Shown piece by piece: positions 1 to 9,561 of a DNA stretch of 64,000 bases. The DNA lies in NCBI GenBank assembly GCA_963854735.1, contig OY978103.1:620001-684000 (forward strand). The letters run 5' to 3'. Under the pieces are notes generated by a model, which was not told the DNA's origin, did no database searches, and saw only the letters and a list, made by a program, of their open reading frames with translations. Made by a program: the position numbers and the translations under genes. This DNA comes from Marvania coccoides. Lineage: Eukaryota; Chlorophyta; Trebouxiophyceae; Chlorellales; Chlorellaceae. Numbering within the stretch: the stretch's first letter is position 1; each line of letters begins with the position of its first letter.

Positions 1-174
1 AACTCTCCAATTTGCATGTCTCTCACCCTGACTACATATTTTCCTCGTGGCGGATGTTGATTACTAAGAGCAGCTGCAAACAAGCTCCCCTCTCATTCTC
101 ACTTTCTTTTTCCTCATGCTACACCTCACGCTTTCCCTCTACTTCCCCTCTACTCCTCTTTTTGGTGACTGCAG

Positions 175-674
175 GTGTGCACAGCCACCGCCCAGTCCTG
201 CCGCAGCTTTGATGTTGCCGACTGCGATGATCAGCCAGGCTGCACTACCTGCTCGCTCAACAACCCCTGGTCAAAAGCAATCTCGTTCTGCGTCGCCATT
301 ACCACCGCAGAGAAGCTGCCCCCCTGTAAGCTGCTCTTTCAATAATGCATTCATTTCCTATTGTATGATGAGTTACCTGACTAAATTTGCTTATTTATTT
401 TATTTTACGTTTGCTTGCAGCGGTATTCACGTGTGATGATGTCCCCGCGCCGCCTCCCTCGTCTTCCGATCCAGAGCTGCTGCAGCAGGGAGGCGCTGCT
501 GAGCTCAACTCCGACGAGTGCTCCGACCTCGATAAATCAAAGTGTGAGGCCCATTCCGCGTGCTCCTGGTGCATCAGCGCCGCGGTGCCATCCTCCTGCT
601 ACACAGTGGAGCAGGCCAAGCGCCTCCCGGCGGCCGTGTTCCAGTGTGAGCTGCCCCAGACCGCTGAAGCGTGA
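175..674 (+). CDS. Cysteine-rich repeat protein, 5'-truncated C-terminal part
   Basis: Two exons are visible, 175-325 and 421-674, with an intron 326-420 (GTAAG...TTGCAG). The acceptor before 175 (GACTGCAG) shows that at least one further exon lies upstream, outside or at the edge of the window. The readable part is about 134 residues and rich in cysteine. It contains two related motifs ending in similar sequences: ITTAEKLPPSVFTCD in the first and YTVEQAKRLPAAVFQCE in the second, the second preceded by CSDLDKSKC and CSWC. Such spaced Cys repeats look like disulfide-bonded extracellular modules, somewhat like PSI domains, but I do not recognise the family. The protein ends at TGA 672-674. The frame is supported by the repeat and by phase agreement across the intron. 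The function is unknown. Confidence 0.55.
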
Positions 675-904
675 AAATTTTAAGAATTACAGTACCAAGT
701 TTTTTCATTGCGAGAATCGTCAATAGTATATCGTTTGTATCATTTCCCCCCTGTTTCATGATATATAAATGAAGTAGTTGTTGTTGCGCTCATGTGTCAT
801 TGCGCGTTGTCCGTTGACAGACATAAATCAGTTGATACGTTTTAAAAAATTAGCTTAACTTTTTTTTTTCATTCAGTAGTTATTTGTAAGCAAAATCGCC
901 ATCT

Positions 905-2164
905 TTATTTCTTCTTCTTTTTGCCTTTTGCGCCGCCCTTTTGTTGCTGCTGCTGGGCGGCGGCCTGCGCCGTCAGCCCTGCCCCCAGCAGCGTCACAAC
1001 TCTCTGAGCGTCCAAACAAAATTCAAAAACGCAAGGTTTCTTAGGGATCAACACGAGCCGGTCGTCAGGGGTGACCAACTGAAAGGCGGTGCTCGAATCT
1101 CGCACCACAATGCCTCGCAGGCCAACTAGCCTGGGCTCTGAGGCCTCGGCAACTCTGAGGAAGCAGCCGTGGAGGTCAGCTACCTGCACCCGCTCCTGTA
1201 GCTCCTTTAAGGTTTGGGTGGGGAGGGTAAGGGCGTGTACGTACTCCTGCCACCTCCGGTGCAGCGGCTCCAGCGCAGCATACCTGCGGAGCTGAACGAT
1301 ATTATTTATGAAAATGGAGGCGGCGGAAAAAATAAGATTCGAATTTTGTAAGTGTGATTAAAATAGACCAGAGATCCAAGGGTTAATTATTTCAAAAGGT
1401 GATGGCATACCCTGGCAGTTCTATGCTACAAAATGAAGATAAAATCAACTTAATTGAAGGGACAATCACATTTTTAGTTTTCGTGTTGTACTCACGTCAA
1501 GCCTGGGGCATTTTTAAGGTCATAGAGCCCCTGCGCGCGCTGCTCCTTCCTACTCGCAAGCTTCCCAGTGAGCACCGCCCCGCCACCTCCCCGCCGCCCC
1601 TGCTCCCTCCTCACTCCAGGCGTATCCAGCAGCATTGCCTTATCTCTCAATTTCCCGCCCACCACAGCTCTAGCGTCCGAAGTGCGGGGATTCGTGGCCA
1701 TCAGCTGCTGCAGCATGTTTGCCAGCGTTCCCGCGTCTAACAGGCCTAGTTTTTGGGCAACTGGGCCGGAATAAACGGCGTCCGGGAGAGGCTCAAAAGT
1801 TGCTTGCTGCTGCTCAGTTGCTGCTGGTGCTGGTGCAGTGGCGGTGTCGCCGCTAGGAGCTGCTGCAGCAGATGATGTGGTTTGTCGTGCGGCTGATGGG
1901 GGGTTGGTTTGGCGGGAAGAGGGGGCTGGAGGAGGCTTGGCAGCGGCGGCGGACGGTGCTGCCGCCGGCCGTTTGGCTGGAGGTGCGCTGCTGCGATTTT
2001 CGAGCGCTGCGAGCCTGTATAGAATTAGAGGGTTATAATTACATCGGTTCGTGCTGAAATAACATTCAAAATTAGATAAAATAAAGTTTGAGATTGGAAA
2101 ATTACCTTCGCTTTTTTGCAGATGAGAGCTTTGGGCCACCTGGGGCTAGTGGTGGGCTTGCCAT
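905..2164 (-). CDS. POP4: Ribonuclease P/MRP protein subunit POP4 (Rpp29)
   Basis: Exons on the minus strand are 2164-2106, 2014-1496 and 1283-905, giving 318 residues. All phases join, with AG|G at the first junction and AC|G at the second. The C-terminal 125 residues match the Rpp29/POP4 family: EPLHRRWQEYV, then VADLHGCFLRVAEA, LVGLRGIVVRDS, and DRLVLIPKKPCVFEF. In the family this Sm-like fold binds the catalytic RNA of RNase P, and of RNase MRP, for tRNA 5' processing and pre-rRNA cleavage in the nucleus. The middle is a low-complexity Ala/Pro/Ser stretch and the C-terminus is a Gln run followed by lysines (GGAKGKKKKK), typical of a basic nuclear protein. The start ATG at 2164 is the first in the frame after upstream AT-rich DNA. 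It is divergent from the GATA gene. Confidence 0.85.
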
Positions 2165-3346
2165 TTTTATTATGCAACTATAAGAAATGAAAGGAAATGC
2201 CTTGGAATCTGTTTGCATGTGGAGAAAGTTTGAATTTTTTGAACATTATCATTTCACGTAAACTTGAGACATTGAAAGACCCACGGGTCGTGCCCATAGC
2301 TACGGGTTCGATCATTGAGCTGGAGAGCGAGCTGGGCTTGCATGATCCTAGCCGACCTTATCACAGGCGAGCAATACTGTCAACGCCCTGGGCATGCCAT
2401 ATGGGAGGTGCTGCATGCTGTTTGCTGCCGAGCTTTCTTATTTGAAATAAAAATGAAGATTTACTCGAGCAGCTGATGGCAAGGGCGGAAGAAAGAAACC
2501 AGTGCATGTGAAAGCTTTTCAGCGTGCAGCGGAGGGAGGAGCAATTTCCTTTAATTATTAAATTTCTTCTGAATTCCCTGCTTCCCAGAACTTGTCAAAC
2601 GGTGTGAATCAGTAATTGGAAACTCATTTTTCAATGCGTTAGAGTTACAGCGTCACGAAATGAAGTATAAAACATAAACCCTATGCATTTTACAAATATG
2701 CACATTATTTCTGCTTTACAGGGTTGCAGCTTTACAGTTACCTTCTATCTTTCTATCTATCTGCCTTTCTTTCTTTTTGCGCTGATTCGATGAAAGAAAC
2801 CAGTGCATGTGAAAACTCAGCGTGCGGAGGGAAGCAATTCCGGGACGTCCATGCCCTTGCACCTTTCCTCCTAAGCAATCCTTATATTTGCCCTGAATCC
2901 TGCTGATTCGGGAGTTGTTTGAAGCTGATATGTTAGATATGTAAGCATGAACTCCTCTACTGCTGACCAGAGGTCGCATCCCTCACAGCTGCCGTCTGCG
3001 AGCCATGTGCTGCTGAGGCTGTGAAGATGGCGCTTGAGGTAAGAGGCTTGCCCTGGCCATGGTTGTGCGCGTGGAGACTATTTTGATGCCCCTTCCTTCG
3101 TTTTTCAGGCCCAGCTTCCGGGCCTCTTTATTTTTGCCGCTTTCTTTTTATCTCGAGACGCCGCCGCTGTGTTTCTCTTAAGACTTAAGACTCGCTCAAG
3201 AAAATAGATCAAAACAAGCTTGAAAACTCACAGATCACATTACTCGCCTCGATTAAGCACATTGCGCCACTATTCACCGCCGAACTCGACAGTGAGATCG
3301 TCCGCCCCGATCCCTTTATTGACGACTCCAAACTAAGCGTCCCTCG
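2165..3346. other. Intergenic region with a near-duplicate ~55-bp motif; no confident gene
   Basis: This 1.2-kb stretch between the divergent POP4 and GATA genes holds no recognisable protein. A 55-bp segment at about 2490-2551 recurs in altered form at 2789-2842, sharing GAAAGAAACCAGTGCATGTG and then CAGCGTGC...GGAGG...GCAATT. A tiny possible spliced ORF (ATG GCG CTT GAG at 3027-3038, followed by a GTAAGA donor) could continue into a hydrophobic 34-residue exon after TTTTTCAG at about 3108, but nothing else supports it. The region probably contains the promoter and 5' leader of the GATA gene. Confidence 0.4.
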
Positions 3347-4035
3347 ATGGGCTACACAGCATCGTTAAGACGTCAAGGTGAGCTTAAATTGGCCTGCGTG
3401 GGCGGGCGTTGGGGCAAACTCTGGCGGCTCGCAGTCCATGGCTCTTGGGTGGGGGGGCGAAGCGTAGTCCAGTCGATTTGTGACGTTCTTGTGTTCGTAA
3501 TGTGCGTTAGCAATTTATTTATATTTTGTGGAGGCCGCGCGGCAGCCAATTGGCCTGTTTCATCTACTTTGCTTTCGATCATGTTGATCGCGGTGGTCCA
3601 TTCTCTTGTCCCCATCCCGCACGGCGTGTCTTCCATTTTGATGTCTTGACCTTCAGCGACGTAATTGGCCCCCGCTGTTCTTGCTAGCCGCCGTCGGCTC
3701 TCGCGCCGCCCTTCTCGTGGTGAATCAATAAACGTGATTTTCCCTCGCACTCCAAATCCCGTGTTTCCGCAGTGAACTCCCCAAACCTTTACTCAATTTG
3801 CACTCTTCAACCATAGTTCCTTCAATCCTAACCCCCCGCTGCCGTGTATTTCCGTGCCCTTGTTCTAAGATCGAATTGATTTGAATAATCTCCTTGTCTG
3901 AGGCGAGCCCCCTCTGCCAGTTTTTGCCCCTCCCGCCCCAAACCCCTTGCAACGCCTCGACACCTCACCCATCCCACCCCCCGTTACCCCCCCGTCTCAC
4001 CCCACTTTTTTTCGCCCTCGTTCACAGGCTACGAG

Positions 4036-5283
4036 ATGGCTGCTGAGACCATCTCCGAGCACCACATCCCCTCCCTGGCCCCCTCACCCTCCCTGGACGT
4101 CACTCAGGGCGAAATGGGCGACTACGCCTTCGATTTCGACGACTCTGAGTTTCCCTACGGCGTCGGCATCCTCAACGGCCTCAAATGCTGCACCAAGTGC
4201 GGAGCCACCAAAACCCCGCAGTGGCGCGAAGGTCCCTTCGGCCCCAAGACCCTGTGCAATGCCTGCGGCGTCAAACGCACCCGCAAGCTGCGCGCGGAGC
4301 AGGACGGCACCAAGCGCCGCCGCCTCAGCAGCGGAGGCGCCAACGCCTCTGCTGCCAAGATCAGCTACAACCCCAAGCCCCGCCCCGCCGCCTCCCAGGA
4401 GCTGCTGGACTCCTATGGATCCCAGGACGGCTCCCAGGACGACCTCCAGGCCCCTGGTTCGGGATACTACCACGCCACGGCGGCTGCCGCTGTCGCCGCC
4501 GCCCCTGTGGCCCGCCGTCCCTCCCGCAAGGCCGCGGAAGAGGCCGCTGCCAAGACCGCGCGCTACGCCAAGACCGGTGAGTGGGCTGGTGAGCACGCCG
4601 CGACCTACGCGCTGCCCCACAGCGTCCCTTCCGCAAGCCTGATGGCTGCGGCTGCCGCCGCTGCGGCGATCCCTTCCCCCGCTGCCTCCGACCTCTCCCT
4701 GCCCTCCTCCGACTGCCCGGAGGAGGTTTCGTGGACGCCGCTGGCGGCTGAGGCTGCTGCCCGCTCTGGGCTGCCTGGAATGCCTGTGGACTGCTACGCG
4801 GCGGTGAATCTGATGACAATGAGCGTCAAGTCCCCCACGCCGCCCGAAGGCGTGGAAGCTCCGCAGCAGGCGCAGCAGGGCGCCATGCCCCCGCGCGCCG
4901 TCACCCCCCCGCCCCTCTCCCGCGCCGACCTGGAGGCCACCTTTGCCAAAATGGACGGCCCCAACGGCGGGAAGCTGACTGCAGAGGATCTGTCGCATCT
5001 GTACCGCTCCGTGCCGCCCGCAAAGGTGGTGGAGCTGATCCGGCTGAACCAGGAGCTGGATGGGGCCGTGAGCGAGACCCAGGCGGCCAACGCCGCAGTG
5101 GCGGCGGTGGCAGCGGTGCTGGCGGCGCGGCAGGCGGCGGCGCTGCGCGCGCGGGAGGCCGCGCTGGCCGCCAGCAAGCGGCTGCGGCGTTTCATGCTGG
5201 AACTGGACACCCAGTTCGGAGTCAACCACAAGACGCTGCCCCGCATTCGCACCTCGCCCCAAAAGAAAGCGACGTCTGCATGA
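4036..5283 (+). CDS. GATA-type zinc-finger transcription factor
   Basis: A 415-residue protein with one plant-type GATA finger. The zinc ligands are C52, C55, C74 and C77 (C-x2-C-x18-C-x2-C) around [19 protein letters not shown], followed by the basic tail VKRTRKLR. The family binds WGATAR sites in nuclear DNA. N-terminal to the finger is an acidic stretch ([11 protein letters not shown]), a possible activation region. The rest is Ala/Pro rich. The last 110 residues are strongly helical with long alanine-rich segments and could dimerise, which is inference. An acceptor (TTCACAG, ending 4027) lies just before the ATG, so the gene has a 5' intron. If the upstream exon is 3347-3377 (MGYTASLRRQ, donor GTGAGC), the frame joins and the protein would gain 13 residues. 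I chose 4036 because its start context is better. GC-rich codon use contrasts with the T-rich flanks. Confidence 0.85.
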   Translation: MAAETISEHHIPSLAPSPSLDVTQGEMGDYAFDFDDSEFPYGVGILNGLKCCTKCGATKTPQWREGPFGPKTLCNACGVKRTRKLRAEQDGTKRRRLSSGGANASAAKISYNPKPRPAASQELLDSYGSQDGSQDDLQAPGSGYYHATAAAAVAAAPVARRPSRKAAEEAAAKTARYAKTGEWAGEHAATYALPHSVPSASLMAAAAAAAAIPSPAASDLSLPSSDCPEEVSWTPLAAEAAARSGLPGMPVDCYAAVNLMTMSVKSPTPPEGVEAPQQAQQGAMPPRAVTPPPLSRADLEATFAKMDGPNGGKLTAEDLSHLYRSVPPAKVVELIRLNQELDGAVSETQAANAAVAAVAAVLAARQAAALRAREAALAASKRLRRFMLELDTQFGVNHKTLPRIRTSPQKKATSA

Positions 5284-6868
5284 AAACAAAAAAAAACCGA
5301 CCAACCGACCAAAACAAGCTAATATGATATATTGATTGACAATGGACCCGGAAATTTGGTTTTTTTAAGTTGTTTAGTTCGTACCATAATTTATTCTTTT
5401 AGTGATGCCCCACCCATCTTTGTTTCCTTCAGCGCCTTTATATTTAAAACATCCTTGTGTTCAGTTTCCGTATCTATACTACCCCCTTTTTTTTATCTCT
5501 CCATTAAATTTTCGTTTTTATACACAGTGCTACGTCCCTCCCTTCCTTTCAAACTTGAGTCTTCTTTTCCTGCCCTCTTGCCGACCTACCAACAGGCCTG
5601 GCCTTCTTTGCCTTGCACGCTTTGTTTTTCATCAAGGTCAAATACTTACACATGAAAATTCTTGGGGGTAGCCTTCTGTCCCTTTGCGTTGTGTTTCCCC
5701 ACTCTTCTTTTGCCTACCGTACAAACTCTTCTCCCATTTTCAGCTTATCACGTCCCCTCTTTATTTGTGTCCTCTCCACTCCCCCTCACAGACAATTCAT
5801 ATGTTAAGTTCTGTGGCGTGGGGGGCGTTTGCTTGAAAGCAATTGGGCCCGTTTATACCTAGCTAGCTATCTATGTGTCCTCCTCTGAATCTCTTCTTTT
5901 GATGAATTCACTCCCCCCCGCTTCCTCGACGCCTTCACCTTTTCTTTTTCTTATTTCCTCATTTTGAACAATAATAAGCTCCCAACAAGAAAGGGCCACC
6001 TCCTCCATTTCTGACACCGAATCCCCTTTTACGAGTTGATTTTATTTTTCCTACTACATTTTTCCTCTACTTACTGCCAACCTTACTACATAATGCTATT
6101 CCTGATTTCGTTCGTTGACACCTTCAAAATAGAACGTTCTGATGTTGAACTTTCTTTTGTAGAAGGGCTTCGAATAGTAGCTCTCTCTCGCCCGCTGAAG
6201 CGGGCTCCCCCACGATTTGTTTTTTATTTTCTTTTCCTTCTTTCTTCCCCCCTCGTGTATTCAAATAACACCCCTCCCAGCGAAGTCTCTTAGATATCCT
6301 TGAGCGTTCCCCCCCCCCCTTTCCCCTAATGAAAAATAAGTTCCGCTATTGAGTGTTTCATGCTCTACTTGTTCCTTTGTTTGGTGGCTCCCTCTACGCC
6401 ACCAAAAGCATATTTCGCCCAGCGCCCAAAACGTACGTAGCCACCTATTCTTGCAGTTTTTCGTGTTTATAAACTAAGTATTTGGGGTCAGCAGGGTGTC
6501 TGATTTTCTACACACGCTCGCCGCTGTGCTAACTGACTGCCAGCAAGTTTTCTTCTTCTCGACGCTCTTTTTCTCTCTTTCCTTAGTTTGGATTTGAGAA
6601 ATCGTTTGTAAAACCATAATAAAATAACAAACACACACAGAATTATAGCATTAAGAAGAAGAAGGAGTCCTACTTCCTTGAAGATTAAAAAATAGTTTCA
6701 TTCCCCGCAGGCTGTTGCTCTGACCAAAATATCCCACGTACATATTTCTTCTTCCCCCCAATAACTCTCCTTCAGCTCCCTTTAACCTCGGCAAAAGCAA
6801 GCGCCCCTCTCTCGGCAGCTACGACTATCTACAAACAACATGACGCTGTTATTTTTGGTATTTTTTTT
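5284..6868. other. T/C-rich intergenic region, no gene seen
   Basis: About 1.6 kb between the convergent ends of the GATA gene and ATP-citrate lyase. It is pyrimidine-rich on the plus strand, which creates several open but compositionally biased frames of no recognisable content. One short perfect hairpin (CCCGCTGAAGCGGG, about 6191-6204) is present. I see no RNA gene. Confidence 0.5.
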
Positions 6869-8717
6869 TCAGTCGAAAGATTTCACGTAGTCAATGCCCA
6901 GCTTGCAGATCTTGGTCATGCTGGACTCAGGGCCGTATACTTCAATGGAGAGGTCCAGCTCGCTGCCCAGGGCCTTCATCATCGCCAGTCCCTGCTGGTA
7001 ATTGGGTCCGCCGCGCCGCACAAAAATCCTCATTTTGGCAGCCTTGATGGCGTCTTTGCGCTCTCTGATGGCCTGAATGATGCCCTTGAAGGTGGCTGCC
7101 ACGTCGGTAAAGTTGGCGATGCTGCAAATATGGGAAGGAAAACTCAAAAATAAGAAAAAAATCCATATGGAAGAAAGAGCACTGAAAAAAGTGTTTTTTT
7201 TTCGTACCCTCCGCCGACGATTAGAGCTCTTCCGCGGCCGTCTGGGTTGGCGGTGGCGCAGTCCAACAGTGTGCGTGCAAAGAGGTACGTCTCCTGCGTG
7301 GTGGGACCCCCGCTGTACTCGGCGTAGTTGCCCAGCTCCTACCAAAAAAAAAAAAACTCGGTGAAAAATATGCCTTTGGTTGCTTAAATCACTCGAAATC
7401 AGCAGCATTTAGCTCCTAGTCGCATCAAGTGTACAATGATGAGGTAAACTGACCTGTGCGAAGCCCAGATCGCCCACAGTGTCGGCATAGATCACTGAAG
7501 CCCCGCCACCGGCCACCATCGTCCATACCCGGCCCTTGGGGTTCAAAATCGACAATTTCAGCGAAGATCCGGTGTTTTCATCCAGCCCGTGCACGTAGTG
7601 CTCCTGCGCGGTCATCGTACGGCCAAAGGGCAGCGGAAATTCCACGCCCTCCCATTTTCTGGCGGAGCGATAGGAGGCGGTATCATCGAGCTCGCCGCGC
7701 ATGTCCAGCGGGAACGGCGCGCCCGCAGCGTCCAGCGTGAAAGGGTTCATTTCGATCAGCGTGAAGTCCAGGTCCTAAATAAAAAGAAAACAAGCAGTGA
7801 TTGACTGAGCGGTTAAAAAAACAGTATAAATCCATACGTGCACTTGTATAGAAAAGGTACCGCAATTGAAGCTGGCTAAAAAGAGTGTTTAAACAGACAT
7901 GCCAGGTTCTCAAATTAAACCCAAGCAGCAATTCGCAAAAAAATAAAGAAAAAAAAATGTCGCACCTGAAACACGTCAAACGTGGTGGCCACGAAGCGCT
8001 CCAGCGCGGGGCGCAGCTCGATGGCGACGGTGGACAGCAGCGGCGCCAGGCGGTCGCGGGTGGGCGCGTCTCCCGTCGCAATCACCATGCTCTTCACCCG
8101 GCCCCAGTTTTCTTCAATTTCCATCCCACCGACATCAGAAAAGCTCACTTTGGCGCCCTCCCGCTCGGTCTGGATGCTCATGTAATACTCGGCGGAGTGC
8201 GGGACAAAAGGCTCGACAATAAAGCAGTTGATTTTGCCCACTGTGCCGTCCATATCGATGGTTTTGTTCATTCGAGCTTTGATGAAGGCGTCGGCGCCGC
8301 CAGCGTCCAGGTTGAGCCCCACCAGGTCGTGCTTGCCGCGCTTGCCAAACAGGCAGTCAGGCTTGACCACCAGATTGGTCTGTGAGGGTTGATACGTTGA
8401 GAGGAAGGGAGGGGGGGGGGGGGGGTGAGGAAAAAATCATCAATAAAAATGACCGGTGAGTTTCAAAAGAAAAAAATGGATGTGAGAGGAGAGGAGCGCA
8501 ATCGTCAAACACGTGGGTATTGTTTGGCAATTACAGGGTGGTTCGCTGTGAAGCTACCAACCTGCGTCATCCAGGGGTTGGCTGCCACCAGCTCGGCGAA
8601 GTTGGTGGCCTCGGTAACTTGGGCAACCTGGATGGGGAGGTCCAGGCCAGCAAGGCGCTTGAAGTGCGCCTTCAGCAACCGCTTGCTGTCGTACTCCCTA
8701 ATCTTTTTGCGGGCCAT
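6869..8717 (-). CDS. ACLA: ATP-citrate lyase subunit A
   Basis: Five exons on the minus strand (8717-8562, 8379-7966, 7774-7454, 7338-7208, 7121-6869) give 424 residues, the usual length of plant ACLA (about 423). The protein begins [16 protein letters not shown], and family blocks follow in order: [108 protein letters not shown] and [14 protein letters not shown]. With subunit B it forms the cytosolic hetero-oligomer that splits citrate plus CoA and ATP to acetyl-CoA and oxaloacetate, feeding cytosolic lipid and sterol synthesis. This is the ATP-grasp/CoA-ligase half. The separate A subunit is typical of green plants, algae and some fungi, unlike the fused animal enzyme. All introns are GT-AG. 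The fourth (8380-8561) contains a run of about 17 G on the plus strand near 8410-8426. Confidence 0.95.
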
Positions 8718-9561
8718 GCTGCTGGTAGCACCCAAAACTTAATAAATTTCGAGATCAAGGAAATTAAATTACAATATAAACTTTCGGAGGCTTGGCCGGG
8801 GCACCCAGATTGAGGTTTTTAAGAACTCTAGACCAATGCATGGCCGAAATCACGTTTTTTCATTCCAAAAAATGGCCACGGAAGTAGCGCGCCATTTATT
8901 TTTTAACGTGATTTTTTCTTCCGACACAAAAAAAAATCATATGTCTGATGAAATTGTGTTAATAAGTAGAGTAGAGAGGTCTTAAAGTTCTAAAAATCTA
9001 AAAATACTTGATGTTGTTGCGTTGTGGGTGGTGTGTATGAGGTTCTAAATAGTTTTGCCCTGGCCGGGCCTTATGTAATTGTTCTCCCTCTCCCCCGTCC
9101 CAAATACACTTGACTTGATCTAGAATTTCCCTGGGGTCAGAAAGCGGAGAGGATGGCGAAGGAGGGTTTACTAGACGTCTATAGTTTCATATGTATATTT
9201 TTGAAAAAGTTGAACATTCCCTCCTGCTGTGGTTCCCTTCTGCCCCTACGAAGGTCCGCACAAAACCCGACATCGTCATTTCCCGGGTTCTTCCGCGTGG
9301 AGAGAGCTGTGCACAGGTACAAGTCCCGGACTCGGAGACCGACGACGAGGAAGCTGAATCACAAACGAAAAAACATTGGCAATCGATGAATTCGAAAATA
9401 CGCTATTATGGTATCAGTAAGCATGACACCATGCAATAATACCAGCCGTATTTCGAGTTGAATATGCATTTTTTTTACTTTCAATCGCCAATGATAAAAA
9501 AGACCGCATGATCGCCCGCACTAATCCCTTGCTATATTGGCTGGTAATAACCATTATTTTA
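8718..9561. other. Intergenic region with a condensed copy of a repeat found at 17.5-18.95 kb
   Basis: Between ATP-citrate lyase and the first RCC1-kinase gene. Positions 9191-9274 match 17500-17588 almost base for base (shared GTTGAACATTCCCT and GGTTCCCTTCTGCCCCTACG). Positions 9283-9314 match 18067-18097 (GGGTTCTTCCGCGTGGAGAG). From about 9341 the sequence matches 18928 onwards and runs into the large tandem duplication. The open frames here (for example 9191-9439) are parts of this degenerate unit and not a confident gene. Confidence 0.55.

Noticed and set aside
3027..3210. Tiny spliced ORF (MALE joined to a hydrophobic exon ending RLKTRSRK, or to an alternative exon KIDQNKLENSQ...)
   Set aside because: Splice sites are plausible, but two incompatible continuations exist and nothing in either is recognisable. 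More likely part of an untranslated leader.
4084..5304. A 406-codon open frame on the minus strand opposite the GATA gene
   Set aside because: It mirrors the GC-rich codons of the GATA factor, shows only biased Arg/Gly/Leu composition, and lacks any recognisable domain. The plus strand has a perfect GATA finger.
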